DNA of 27,956 nucleotides from a virus, in IMG/VR virus record IMGVR_UViG_3300046660_000797, positions 1-27,956 of that record. One strand, written 5' to 3'. The translations under genes were made by a program, and so were the position numbers. Positions 1-8,799 of this stretch are shown one piece after another. Below the pieces are notes generated by a model. It had not been told where the DNA came from. It saw only the letters and a list, made by a program, of their open reading frames with translations, and made no database searches. Position 1 is the first letter of the stretch. Every line of letters begins with the position of its first letter.

Positions 1-657
1 GTAGCTTTTGGGCTTGGCCTTGGCTCCTTTGAGTGTCGTACCCACCGGACGGAGATCACCGACCGCCAACACGCCGCACTTTACGGTTCCTCCGCCCGTC
101 CGGGTCAAGGTCACGGTCAGCTCGGCGTTGTTGTACTGGTCAATGTCCATCGCCAGGAAATCGGTCTTGGGCTTGTACCGTCCCCAGAAATGCTCCGCGT
201 AGTCGTCGGGCGCCGAGTCCTCCAGCTCCTCTTCGACTTCGTAAATGACGTTGCCACCAGGGGCATCGCGTACCGTCACATGGATGAAGTCCGCATCCAG
301 CTTGCAGGCGTACAGGGCGTTGAAACCGCCAGGCCGCAGCACGACGGTCATTGGCGAGGCGCCCACGGTTTGCGTGCTTGCCTCGCCATCGAACATCGCC
401 CACTTACTGGTAGGGTCCACATCCAACCACCGCACCACCGCCCCGAACTGGTTGGCCAGCACCGTCGGGTCGAACCCCTGATTGCCCGCGATCTGGCTCT
501 CATAGATCCGATGGGTGACCGGGCTGATGCACCGGTCACCGATTCCGAAGGTCGCGCCAACAGTCCACGCCGGATAGTCGTTTTCGGCGACCGTGCTGGA
601 GACCAGGAGCGAGTCCACGATGGGCACCGGCTCGATTACATACAAGCTGGTTGTCAT
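1..657 (-). CDS. Phage tail protein after the tape measure (partial, N-terminal 219 residues)
   Basis: The frame is open from an ATG at 657 to the left edge of the window, so the C-terminus is missing. The ATG overlaps the tape-measure stop as TGATG, and GGGAGG lies just upstream, so translation is probably coupled. The N-terminal part (about residues 28-75) has the W-x-G-x-x-Y/F-x-x-G-D-x-V/C pattern and a later Y-E-S seen in small carbohydrate-binding or fibre-like modules. The rest resembles conserved tail proteins that follow the tape measure in other long-tailed phages of Pseudomonas and Burkholderiales, with motifs such as STQTVGASP and KPKTDFLAMD. By position it would act in the tail tip or in assembly around the tape measure. 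The family resemblance is from memory, and the exact role is not known to me. Confidence 0.75.
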   Translation of the reverse strand, partial: MTTSLYVIEPVPIVDSLLVSSTVAENDYPAWTVGATFGIGDRCISPVTHRIYESQIAGNQGFDPTVLANQFGAVVRWLDVDPTSKWAMFDGEASTQTVGASPMTVVLRPGGFNALYACKLDADFIHVTVRDAPGGNVIYEVEEELEDSAPDDYAEHFWGRYKPKTDFLAMDIDQYNNAELTVTLTRTGGGTVKCGVLAVGDLRPVGTTLKGAKAKPKSY

Positions 658-3600
658 CAGTTGCCTCCCTCATTGGTCACCAGCAGCGGACCGCCGCCGG
701 CAGAGATCGAGTCGATCAAGTCCGCCGTCTTCTGCGAGCTTTGTGCAGTACGCTCGCCAGCGCGGCGCAGGCCAGCCAGCTCGGTACGCAGGGCGCGAAC
801 TTCCTCCACCAGCACTTCGCTATTCGCTTCAGGGCTGGACAGGCGCCGCATCAGTTCACGGTTGTCGGCGCGCGGAATGATCCGCTCGCCTTCGTGAACG
901 TAGGCCGGCATGTCCTCGGGGATGAAGTTCGTGCCCACTGCAAAGTGGTGCAGGTTTTTGTACTCTTCGCTCTCTTTGAAGCCCGCTGTAATCTCTTCCA
1001 GCGAATGCCCCGTGTTGTAAGCGTTGACCCACCAAGCGAGGCCCTCGGCATCGCTTTGGCGCCCCAGCAGGTTGGAGTACAGAGACTCGATGATCTGAGT
1101 CGGTGAACTCGGGCCGGTAACACCGCCTGCCGCACCGCCTGCACTCGGAGCCGGCGCAGCCTTCAAGCCGGCCAGCGCCGCTGCCACTGCCTGCAGCGCG
1201 TCGGACACGCTCAAGACTCCGGTCTTGACGCCATTGAGCACATCGAGCTGCGACTGCGCATTGGTGACCAGGGCGTCGAGCTTCGTGATCGCTTCCAGTC
1301 GGCGCTTCTCCAGGGCCGCCAGTTGCTCGGCCCCGGACTGCTGAATCGCGGTGATCGCGTCCTCGATTCGGCTCACCGTCAGCTGCGCGTAGTTGATCTC
1401 CTTCCCAGCACTGTCCTTCAGCTGAGAGATCAGGTTCCCGGTGCGGGCCTGGTCACGCGCGTAGTCCACGAACGAGGAGAACAGCTGCTCGGAAGGCTTC
1501 GAGACCGTGGACAGGGCATCATCCAGGCCATCGAATCCGACCAGGCTGCCGCCCTTCGCCGCGAACGCCTGCGCACGCTGCAGCAGCGCTTGTGCCGCAG
1601 AGCGCTGCGCAGCATCGAACTTGGCCGACTGCACCGCGGTCGATTCCAGCGCGCGATCCAGGCTGCTGAACACCGCCTTGATCGCGTTGACGTGATCCTG
1701 CGCCGCCTGAAGTTGCCCACGGGCCGCTTCGACCGCTTCGTCGGTCGCCTTCTTGATCGCATCCGCCTGCGCCTGGTAAGACGCGTTGATGGCTGCCTTC
1801 TCGGCGTCCACCGCCTTCGACAATTCGCCCAGGGCGTTGCTCGCTGCCGCAGCTGCCGCCTCGTGAGCAGCAGCTTCATTCTGTAACGCGGTGATCCGGT
1901 CGAACAGGGCCAGGTTGCTCGCGTCGATCGACGCACGTTCCTGGGCGCGCAGCTGGGCCGACGTCAAAGTCAGCTGATCCAGCTGCGCCTGCAGGTCTTT
2001 GCGCTGGCTGAGAATGTCGGCAGCCGACATCGCCGCCGATTTCGTCTGCTCGATCTCCGGGTAGACTTGGGCGAAGGCGTCGGCCAGACCCAGGAGCTGG
2101 GCGTACTGCTTGGCGCCCGCTTCCGTGGTCACGTCCATGCCCAGCACCAGATCCTTGAACTGCTGACGGGTCGTGATGCTGGACAAGCCCATCGACGCCA
2201 GTTGCTCGGTGACGTATTTCTGCACCGGCGCCAGGCGCTCCGCTTCGCTCAGGAAGTTGTCCGAAATGTTCTTGGTCTGCTCAGCAAGCTTGTCCACACC
2301 ACCAACCAGGGTGATCAGGCGCTCCCTGGCCTCGATGCTGGCCAGCCCCACCGAACCGAACGTGCGGCCGATCGACGCCATGATGGAATCGACGTTCGCG
2401 TAGTCCGATGCGATGCGGGTCAGCGTCTCGAAGTAGCCTTCGCCGACCTTCTGGAACTGCTGCAGGCCGTCCACAGCAAAGCGGGCCATGTCATCGCCCA
2501 CTTTGGAGAACACAGCTTCCAGCGCCTTCTGTACCTCCTCACCCTTCAGGTCCTTGAGCGACACCTTGCCGATCTCAACGACGAACGAGTTCAGGTGCTG
2601 CGTGAACTCGTCGCCGCCGATGCCCAGCAAGCCGCCGGCCTGCTTCACCGTGTCGGCCAGGCCGACGATGATCTTGGTGAACTGGTCGTCCGCCTCACGT
2701 CCAAGGGCCGTCAGCGAGGTGTTGTATTTGTCGCTACTGAACCAACCACCAGATTTTTTAGTGTCAGCGTACTGGCTGGAGTGAATACCACCAGCCAGCA
2801 CCTGCGCCAGCGACGCCCGGTCAGCAGTCAGGCCAGTGTCCAAGGTCGTCACCTTGCCGCCGAAGACGCTGCCCAGCACCTTGCCCAAGATCTTGCCGGT
2901 CAAACCGCCAGTGATCTTGTCCAGCGCTACGCCGAGGCCCCCCCCGGCGATGAAGTTGCCCACCGTCGAGCGACCGAAGTTCTCGGCCGCACCGGCTTTG
3001 TCCGGCGCCACCGCCGTGGCCAGGCCGCTTGTCCGCACCAGCAGGCTGCCCAGCCCAGCGATTGAGTTCTCGATGCTGCGCAGTGAGGCCAGCATGCCGG
3101 CCGTGTGCGACAGCTCGATGCCCGAATTCTGCTCGATCGCTTCCAGCGACTTGGCAATCGAGTCAGACTTTGCCGACGAATCCCCCAGCACCGAACCGGT
3201 ACCCTGGGCTGCTTGGCGGTCCTTCGCGAGATTGGCGCCCCCACCACCGCCCAGGCTGCCGGTAAGCTTGGCGCCCACCGCCACAACGGCTGCGAGGGTC
3301 GCCGCACCGGCCACCAGGTTGAGCGGGAACGGCATCGAGGCAATCGCCTTGACGACCGCAGTCACGCCCCAGGCGCTTGCCTCGGTCGCGGCCAGGCCAG
3401 TCGACGCAGCAGTGGTCGCCGCCTCGCCGCTCAGCTTGGTCGCGTTGAGCGCGGTATTCGCTGCAACCTCGCCCTCCTTGAAGAAGATCTTCCTTGCCAT
3501 GGATTCCAAGGCCATCGCCATTTCCGCAGCGCGGTACGCCTTCTCCACGGCTTCCAGCGTCTTGTAGCCGGTAGAACTCTCCTTGAAGAAGCCCTTCGCC

Positions 3601-6524
3601 GCACTTGCCATATCGCCATAGCTCTTGAGCTGAGCCTGCGCCGATGCAGCTGCGGCGTCCGCGTTGGCCTTGGTGATCTTGGTGCGATCACCGCCGGCAT
3701 CCTTGGTCGCCGCCGCCAACTGCGCGGCAATAGCAGCCTGGGTACGCGAATAGCCGGTGAGCGCCGTGGTCAACCCGCCGATCGCCTTGCCAACTCGGCC
3801 AAACGAGGCCTCCATGCCACCGGCGGCGGACCGCGCGGCGTCATCCAGGCTTTCGAAGATCTTCAGCACTTCCGTCGCACGGGTCACATCGACGTCCAGC
3901 ACGACCTTGCGGCTCTGGTTGGCATACCAGGTGTTGTACTCGGCCTGCAGGCGCTTCTGCGCCTCGGTGCCGTCACCGGCCAGACGGATACGCTCCTGCC
4001 AGATATCGGCGTCGATCTGCAGCAACGCAGCGGCGCGGGCGCGCGGATCGGCCAGCGATTCGGCCGCAGCGCGCTTGTTTTCCTCCGCAAGTTGCGCGGC
4101 ATAGCCAAGCGCGCGGCTTTGAGCCAGTGTTGCCTGCTCCACCTTCACGCGCTCGGCGGACTCGGTGCGCAGCTGGCCGATCATTTCTTCGGTCAACGGG
4201 CGGCCAGCCTTACGCTGCTCCAGCAGGTACTTCTCCAGATCCGCTTCGGAACGCGTGGCAATCGCGGCGATCGCACGGGCGTCCGCGCTCTTGCCGTACA
4301 GGGCGTACTCTTCCTGCAGGGCCGCAGCGGACGCCTTCCGCTCGATCGTGCTTTTGCCGATCCACTCGGCTACTTCACGCTCCGACTTCTGCAAGGCCAG
4401 GCGCTTCTCCGATGCCGCCTGCTCATCGAGCAGCGACTGGATGGAAGCCTTGCGGGCGCCAGACAGCTTCAAAGTGCCCGCCGCCAGCTCCTGGGCAACC
4501 TTGATGCCGATCTTCTGGCTTTCGGTTGCATTGACACTGGTTTGCGCTTCCAGATCGTTCTCGGCGGTCTTGGCCTTGATGGCCGCCACCAGCTGCTCAT
4601 ACGCCGAAACCTCCTTCTTGGCGCCCTGGTCCACCGCTTCGAAGTGCTTACGGATGCGGGCTTCGTCCGCGCTGGTGAAGCTGTCGCCCAGCGAGGCCTT
4701 CCACTTCTTAATCTCCGCTTCCGCCTTTTCTGCCTTGGTCCCGTATTCCTTCAGGAAGTCCAGGTGCGTCTTCGCGTTCTTGCGGCCCGCTTCGTCGGCC
4801 GTGGCTTTGTTGAAGCGCTCCACGATGACCGTCAGGTCGTTGTACTGGCCGCCCAGCTTTTGCAGCAAGTCAGCACGGGCTCCAACGGTCAGATTGCCCA
4901 GCTCGGCACCAGCCGCATACTCGCCTTCGCGCTTGATCAAGCGCTGGATCTGCGCATCGACCTCGACCAGGCGTGCCGCCGCCGGCGTCTCGGTTTTCGT
5001 GGTCGGCACACCGCGCGCGGCGGCCGCGTTGCGGGCCTCGATGCGCTCGATTTGCTTGTTCATGTCAGCGATGATCTCTGCGGTGCTGATGCGCACCTCT
5101 TCGGTCGCCTGGTCAGTGGCCTGCTTACTGGTGTCACGCCAGACAGCCCACGCGGTCGCGGCCAGGCCCAGCACCGTCACCACGGCGCCAATCGGTCCGC
5201 CAAGGAGGCCGAGAGCGCCGCGCAGCAGGCCTGCACCGGCAGCAGCACCTGTGGAAGCCGCATTGAGTGCCGTGGTCGCCGCTGCCTGTGCTGCCGTAGC
5301 GGCGGTCGCCTGCGCGCTCACACGCGCCTGCTGCTGACCCAGGATGGCCAGCTCGGCGACCATTGCCACCCGCAACGCCTCGGCTTCGGCCAGATCTGCG
5401 GTTGCCAGACGCAGCGTGCGCAGCGCAAAGCTCTGGGCGCCGGCCGCAGTCGCCGCTTCAATTGACGCGGTCGCGGAGGCGATATTCGCTTGCGCCTGCG
5501 CCAATCGCGCCAGCACCTCTTCGCGTGCGACCACGATGCCGGCCTGCGTGGCAGCTGCCTGCGCACTGGAGGCAGTGGCACGCGCCAGGTCCGCCTCCAT
5601 GGCTGCCAGCGACGATGCACGGGCGGCCTGGTCTGCGGCAATCTTGGTATGGATTTCGGTCACCCAGGCGCCAACCCACGCCGCCACTTTGGCAGCGGTC
5701 AGGGTCTGCACCAGGCCGAGCAGCAGGGTCAGGTTGTTCGCCAGGAAGCTGACGCCGCCGGCGAGCAGTGCGACGGTGCCGTTTGCCTCGGCCTGCTGGC
5801 CGACGAATTCCATCACGTTGTTCTTCAGCACCGTGAAGGCACCGGCGATGGTGGTCACTTGCGATGCCTCGGTGCGCAGCTGCTGCAGCGCACCTGGCAG
5901 CACTTCGGCCATCACCTGCGAGGTAATCTCGCCTTCGGATGCCATCTTCTTCAGCGCACCCACCGGCACACCCAGACCATCGGCCAGAGCCAGCATCAGG
6001 CGCGGTGCCGCTTCGTTGACGGCGTTGAATTCTTCGCCACGCAGTGCGCCAGCCGCGAATGCCTGGGACAGTTGGAGCTGGGCCGATGCCGACTCGGCAG
6101 CCGTGGCGCCGGAGACTTTCAGGCCCAAGTTGACTACTTCGGTAATATCGGCCACGCGTTGCTGCGAGATCCCCAGCTCCCGCGTGCCGTTGGCGATCCG
6201 GGCGTACAGCGTACCAGTGCCCGACAAACTCGCCTGGGCATCTTTGGCAATCCGGCGCACGTCCACGTAGGACTGGCCGTATTCGCGCTGCGACTGGGTC
6301 GCGAGGCGCAGCTGGGCGGTGAACTTGGTGTATTCGTCCGACAGCTGGGCTACCTGTGCGATACCCACGCCGATACCGATGGAGGCCAGTGCCTCCTTCG
6401 CCAGATCCACCGCACGGGTGATTCCCGACATCGATTCGGACACAAGCTGCCGCGCCTGCGTCATGTCCCGTTGAATGCGTGCGAGATCCGCACGCAGGAG
6501 GACTTCCATATCCCCTACAACCAT
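657..6524 (-). CDS. Tail tape measure protein
   Basis: This 1955-residue protein is the ruler that sets tail length and is threaded through the tail tube. Residues about 60-260 match the conserved tape-measure N-terminal domain (GRT-like, containing LRGEEFNAVNEAAPRL and SEGEITSQVM). Long alanine/glutamine-rich helical or coiled stretches follow, with a hydrophobic Gly/Ala segment near residues 425-460 that may be membrane-active. Near residues 1808-1855 is a DUF4214-like module (SLYSNLLGRQSDAEGLAWW), then the AYVHEGERIIP motif common at tape-measure C-termini. GAGGAA lies four bases before the first ATG; an internal ATG at codon 6 is an alternative start. It sits directly after the G/T chaperone genes, as in lambda. 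The protein is more than twice the length of lambda gpH (853 residues), so the tail should be long. Confidence 0.95.
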   Translation of the reverse strand: MVVGDMEVLLRADLARIQRDMTQARQLVSESMSGITRAVDLAKEALASIGIGVGIAQVAQLSDEYTKFTAQLRLATQSQREYGQSYVDVRRIAKDAQASLSGTGTLYARIANGTRELGISQQRVADITEVVNLGLKVSGATAAESASAQLQLSQAFAAGALRGEEFNAVNEAAPRLMLALADGLGVPVGALKKMASEGEITSQVMAEVLPGALQQLRTEASQVTTIAGAFTVLKNNVMEFVGQQAEANGTVALLAGGVSFLANNLTLLLGLVQTLTAAKVAAWVGAWVTEIHTKIAADQAARASSLAAMEADLARATASSAQAAATQAGIVVAREEVLARLAQAQANIASATASIEAATAAGAQSFALRTLRLATADLAEAEALRVAMVAELAILGQQQARVSAQATAATAAQAAATTALNAASTGAAAGAGLLRGALGLLGGPIGAVVTVLGLAATAWAVWRDTSKQATDQATEEVRISTAEIIADMNKQIERIEARNAAAARGVPTTKTETPAAARLVEVDAQIQRLIKREGEYAAGAELGNLTVGARADLLQKLGGQYNDLTVIVERFNKATADEAGRKNAKTHLDFLKEYGTKAEKAEAEIKKWKASLGDSFTSADEARIRKHFEAVDQGAKKEVSAYEQLVAAIKAKTAENDLEAQTSVNATESQKIGIKVAQELAAGTLKLSGARKASIQSLLDEQAASEKRLALQKSEREVAEWIGKSTIERKASAAALQEEYALYGKSADARAIAAIATRSEADLEKYLLEQRKAGRPLTEEMIGQLRTESAERVKVEQATLAQSRALGYAAQLAEENKRAAAESLADPRARAAALLQIDADIWQERIRLAGDGTEAQKRLQAEYNTWYANQSRKVVLDVDVTRATEVLKIFESLDDAARSAAGGMEASFGRVGKAIGGLTTALTGYSRTQAAIAAQLAAATKDAGGDRTKITKANADAAAASAQAQLKSYGDMASAAKGFFKESSTGYKTLEAVEKAYRAAEMAMALESMARKIFFKEGEVAANTALNATKLSGEAATTAASTGLAATEASAWGVTAVVKAIASMPFPLNLVAGAATLAAVVAVGAKLTGSLGGGGGANLAKDRQAAQGTGSVLGDSSAKSDSIAKSLEAIEQNSGIELSHTAGMLASLRSIENSIAGLGSLLVRTSGLATAVAPDKAGAAENFGRSTVGNFIAGGGLGVALDKITGGLTGKILGKVLGSVFGGKVTTLDTGLTADRASLAQVLAGGIHSSQYADTKKSGGWFSSDKYNTSLTALGREADDQFTKIIVGLADTVKQAGGLLGIGGDEFTQHLNSFVVEIGKVSLKDLKGEEVQKALEAVFSKVGDDMARFAVDGLQQFQKVGEGYFETLTRIASDYANVDSIMASIGRTFGSVGLASIEARERLITLVGGVDKLAEQTKNISDNFLSEAERLAPVQKYVTEQLASMGLSSITTRQQFKDLVLGMDVTTEAGAKQYAQLLGLADAFAQVYPEIEQTKSAAMSAADILSQRKDLQAQLDQLTLTSAQLRAQERASIDASNLALFDRITALQNEAAAHEAAAAAASNALGELSKAVDAEKAAINASYQAQADAIKKATDEAVEAARGQLQAAQDHVNAIKAVFSSLDRALESTAVQSAKFDAAQRSAAQALLQRAQAFAAKGGSLVGFDGLDDALSTVSKPSEQLFSSFVDYARDQARTGNLISQLKDSAGKEINYAQLTVSRIEDAITAIQQSGAEQLAALEKRRLEAITKLDALVTNAQSQLDVLNGVKTGVLSVSDALQAVAAALAGLKAAPAPSAGGAAGGVTGPSSPTQIIESLYSNLLGRQSDAEGLAWWVNAYNTGHSLEEITAGFKESEEYKNLHHFAVGTNFIPEDMPAYVHEGERIIPRADNRELMRRLSSPEANSEVLVEEVRALRTELAGLRRAGERTAQSSQKTADLIDSISAGGGPLLVTNEGGN

Positions 6525-6582
6525 GTATTCCTCGTATGGATGCGGCCCAGGACTGGGCCGGTTGCGCTGCGGCGGCGCTGGA

Positions 6583-7026
6583 TCAATCCAGTGCCGCGTC
6601 GATCAGCTTGCTCAGGTTCGGATTGCGATACAGCTGACCGAACGGAGGCTTGCAGTACGGGTCTTCGGCCTCACGGCTTTGCGTCAGGTAGTCCTGCGAC
6701 AACCGACGCAGCAGCCCGACCTCCCAGGCGTGCAGCTCAATGCCCAGGTTGGACTGCCAGGCGGCGATCTCCTGGTGCGAAATCACACCGTCGCCCAGGC
6801 CCGAGGCCTGCGTGGGCCCGATCTCCCACAGGTACTCGGCGATATAACTTGCGGCGCCCACGGGCGGCATCAACGGGGTGATGCCGTCCTTCTTGTACTG
6901 CGCCCGACGCGAAATCGGCTTGGGCGCATTCTTCGGCGCCGGCTTGTCACGGTCCGGCACGGGCACAGCATCGAGCCATGCGCAGTACCGGACGAACAGG
7001 CTTACTTGGTCGCCGAGTTCTGCGAG
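6583..7026 (-). CDS. Tail assembly chaperone, gpT-like frameshift extension (C-terminal half of a gpG-T fusion)
   Basis: This frame is in -1 relation to the upstream gpG-like gene and is open back past that gene's stop codon to the slippery heptamer at 7026-7032. Slipping there joins residues 1-135 of the G protein to 147 residues of this frame, predicting a 282-residue G-T fusion; base 7026 is read twice. A GTG at 6966 would give a 127-residue stand-alone protein, but I see no strong ribosome-binding site for it. Lambda gpG and gpG-T are chaperones that bind the tape measure and recruit tail tube subunits. The extension includes PKPISRRAQYKKDGITPL and an acidic, Trp-containing centre (AYLWEIG-like). 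Order (tube, G, T, tape measure) matches lambda exactly. Confidence 0.8.
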   Translation of the reverse strand, partial: LAELGDQVSLFVRYCAWLDAVPVPDRDKPAPKNAPKPISRRAQYKKDGITPLMPPVGAASYIAEYLWEIGPTQASGLGDGVISHQEIAAWQSNLGIELHAWEVGLLRRLSQDYLTQSREAEDPYCKPPFGQLYRNPNLSKLIDAALD

Positions 7027-7430
7027 AAATTTGCCCAGTCGTTGATGTGCTTGTTGATCTGCTCAGGGATGAAGCCGATCTCAGGCGTGGTGTAGACGGC
7101 CTTGTGCAGCGCCTCGCCCTGCAGCTGGTCGAATTCGACGTTCTGCAGCTCGACGGTGCAGGCAGTCAGGAATTCGGCGTTTTCGCGCGCCTGGTCTTCT
7201 GCGGACTGGTCGGTCTTGCCCTTCTTCTTCAGACGCTCGATGGTGCGGTTGGACGCGGCAGCCTGAGCTTTCTTGAACGGCTTGGAGCCAGGACCGTACA
7301 GGACCGCGATCATTGGGCGGTTAGGGTCTGGCTGGCCGTCAGAACCATCGGCGTACATCAGCTCGTCGTTGGAGTCGCGCAGGTGCAGGGTGGAGGTCGG
7401 GGTAACGGAGAATTTGCGGATATCGGACAT
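7002..7430 (-). CDS. Tail assembly chaperone, gpG-like
   Basis: This 142-residue protein lies between the tail tube and tape-measure genes. That is where long-tailed phages encode the abundant G chaperone, which coats the tape measure and brings in tail tube subunits. It begins MSDIRKFSVTPTSTLHLRD and has a basic middle (KKKGKTDQ) and a helical, acidic C-terminal half. AGGAAAACACC precedes the ATG. Its C-terminal codons contain a slippery heptamer that leads into the gpT-like frame, a hallmark of this gene pair. It was assigned by position, size and frameshift architecture; I did not recognise a specific sequence family. Confidence 0.8.
   Translation of the reverse strand: MSDIRKFSVTPTSTLHLRDSNDELMYADGSDGQPDPNRPMIAVLYGPGSKPFKKAQAAASNRTIERLKKKGKTDQSAEDQARENAEFLTACTVELQNVEFDQLQGEALHKAVYTTPEIGFIPEQINKHINDWANFSQNSATK
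7026..7032 (-). promoter_or_regulatory. Programmed -1 ribosomal frameshift slippery heptamer (A AAT TTC)
   Basis: On the minus strand the zero frame reads GCA AAT TTC, which contains the canonical X-XXY-YYZ heptamer AAATTTC. Slipping back one base gives AAA TTT and then continues into the open gpT-like frame. The site lies eight codons before the G stop (codons 133-135 of 142). The position matches the G/G-T frameshift of lambda, where the heptamer is GGGAAAG. The heptamer and open frames are seen directly; frameshift use is inferred. Confidence 0.8.
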
Positions 7431-7459
7431 GGTGTTTTCCTATTTCTGAGGTATGAAGT

Positions 7460-7486
7460 AAAAAGCGGCCAGCAAGAGCCGGCCGC
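7460..7486 (-). terminator. Intrinsic terminator between tail tube and tail chaperone genes
   Basis: On the minus strand a nine-base-pair stem (GCGGCCGGC / GCTGGCCGC, one G-T wobble, TCTT loop, 7465-7486) is followed by five T's. It lies after the tail tube stop and before the gpG-like gene. It would lower expression of the chaperone and tape measure relative to the tube unless read through by an antitermination complex. Confidence 0.75.
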
Positions 7487-7525
7487 ATGGGTACTGCTGT
7501 TACTGTTTGCCTTTCGGCGTGCCGA

Positions 7526-7996
7526 TTAAGGGCCTGGCGCCGGCGCCGCTACGCGGATGGTGTCGGTCTGGCGCAGCAGGGTCATGGAGCCCATGACGGT
7601 GTTGTCAACCGAGCCCATGTCTTCCACGAACTTGGAAACCTGCGCAGTGAAGTAGCGCAGAGCATTGTTCTGCTTCACCACTTTGAAGGCCGGAACGCTG
7701 TAGTTCTCCGACGCCGCGAAGACGATCTGCTGGCCTTCGTCGTCGTCATCCCAGCCGCATTTGAACTCGGTTGCGCCGAGCTTGTAGCTGCCCTTCTTTT
7801 CGATCTGCTGCGCGGAGTCCACCGGGCCGTAGGTGCTGGTGTTGTACTCACGGCCCAGGACAGGGCCCATGTCCGTGATCTCACCAACCTTCACCCAGTC
7901 GCAGGCTTCGAAGCCCGCCTTGGTGTTGGTCGCCGGGCCAGTTGCGGATACCCACAGCTCACTGCCGGCGACAGTCGTGACGTTTTCACCACTCAT
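7526..7996 (-). CDS. Major tail tube protein (lambda gpV-like)
   Basis: This 156-residue protein would polymerise in hexameric rings around the tape measure to form the tail tube. Motifs such as GSELWVSATG, WVKVGEITDMGP, STYGPVDSA and the KKGSYKLGATEF stretch fit the tail tube family found just upstream of the chaperone and tape-measure genes. AAGGAAGACAT gives a strong ribosome-binding site for the ATG at 7996. It is flanked on both sides by intrinsic terminators, so it could be a partly independent expression unit within the late operon, in keeping with the high copy number of tube protein. The functional call rests on position, size and family resemblance. Confidence 0.85.
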   Translation of the reverse strand: MSGENVTTVAGSELWVSATGPATNTKAGFEACDWVKVGEITDMGPVLGREYNTSTYGPVDSAQQIEKKGSYKLGATEFKCGWDDDDEGQQIVFAASENYSVPAFKVVKQNNALRYFTAQVSKFVEDMGSVDNTVMGSMTLLRQTDTIRVAAPAPGP

Positions 7997-8010
7997 ATGT
8001 CTTCCTTCTC

Positions 8011-8038
8011 AAAAAAAAACCCGTGCATTTGGCACGGG
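8011..8038 (-). terminator. Strong intrinsic terminator upstream of the tail tube gene
   Basis: On the minus strand a perfect seven-base-pair stem (CCCGTGC / GCACGGG, five-base loop, 8020-8038) is followed by nine T's (8019-8011). It lies in the late operon after the gpU-like gene. The tail tube ribosome-binding site follows directly after the T-run. Confidence 0.85.
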
Positions 8039-8081
8039 CGGTTGTGAAATTTGCCCACCTGGCGGCAGGCTTGCGGTGCGA

Positions 8082-8492
8082 CTAAGTGCCCAGCGTGGCG
8101 GGCCCCGTCTTGTACTGGATGACGTAGTGCGCCGTGATCAAGCACACCTTGCCGTCCGCGAACTTCGGCTCATCGGTGCCCAGCTCACTGACCGCAAACG
8201 TGCCCTCGGACTTGAAGGCCATCAGGATCGGGTGAGCGACCGCCAGGACGGCATCCGAAGCGCCTTCAGGATCGTCGCCGCGCGTGACGGTGCTGAGCCG
8301 CAGCTCGCAGTCGCGCTTGGCGCTGCCGCCGATGTTGGCGGTCGGTCGCTCCCGGCCGCGATGCACGACCAGCACAACGCCTTCCTCGCGCGAGAACGCG
8401 CTTTCGACCGAGCGTTCAATTGCTGCGGGAACGGCCGCCGCTTGAAGCGCTGCAATCAGCTCATCGATGTAACGTTGGCGCCGTGTAGTCAT
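8082..8492 (-). CDS. Tail terminator / completion protein (gpU-like)
   Basis: This 136-residue protein starts with TTRRQRYIDELIAAL and carries a central CELRLSTVTRG strand, typical of small tail-terminator or tail-completion proteins of the gpU type, which cap the finished tail tube and form the junction with the head. The ATG overlaps the stop of the preceding head-tail joining gene as ATGA. It is followed by a strong terminator and then the tail tube gene. The order joiner, gpU-like, tube is that of lambda, except that no gpZ gene lies between the first two. The family match is by position and general features and is not certain. Confidence 0.7.
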   Translation of the reverse strand: MTTRRQRYIDELIAALQAAAVPAAIERSVESAFSREEGVVLVVHRGRERPTANIGGSAKRDCELRLSTVTRGDDPEGASDAVLAVAHPILMAFKSEGTFAVSELGTDEPKFADGKVCLITAHYVIQYKTGPATLGT

Positions 8493-8797
8493 GGACCCAC
8501 CTTATCCAGAAGTGCGATGAAGAATTCGCCGGTCCCACGCGCGCGCGGCGGCTCCGCGACCTTGAAGGTCATGCCGTCAACACGGACAACGGAGTGACGC
8601 GCCAGGGTGACGTCAGCTGCCTGGTATTCGATCGTGTAGTCGGTCGTGTGCGCTGCACCGTCTAACACGATCTGGTCCGGCCGCGTGTAGCCGACGTCGA
8701 AGGGAACCGGCGGACCGGCCGGCGGTACGTACTCAGCCTCGAATAGCATGCCCGCCGCCTTGAACGCCTGCCAGAAGATGCCTTCACCGAACGACAT
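8489..8797 (-). CDS. Head-tail joining protein (gpFII / Gifsy-2-like)
   Basis: This 102-residue protein lies between the DUF2190 decoration gene and the gpU-like gene, the slot for the FII-type head-tail connector that creates the tail attachment surface on the filled head. The C-terminal half is rich in beta strand (VTLARHSVVRVDGMTFKV), as expected for this small beta-barrel fold, and FGEGIFWQAFKAAGM is a plausible N-terminal helix. Its stop codon overlaps the gpU-like start by four bases. Its start lies two bases after the upstream stop codon, so the three genes are tightly coupled. Confidence 0.7.
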   Translation of the reverse strand: MSFGEGIFWQAFKAAGMLFEAEYVPPAGPPVPFDVGYTRPDQIVLDGAAHTTDYTIEYQAADVTLARHSVVRVDGMTFKVAEPPRARGTGEFFIALLDKVGP

Positions 8798-8799
8798 CG

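Noticed and set aside
3105-5465. 786-residue plus-strand open frame opposite the tape measure
   Set aside because: It is the antisense shadow of a clear tape-measure gene in GC-rich DNA; it is Arg/Leu/Gln-rich with no domain pattern.
6583-6966. Stand-alone gpT-like gene starting at GTG 6966
   Set aside because: There is no clear ribosome-binding site, and the frame is open back to a canonical slippery heptamer, so frameshift expression is the better reading.
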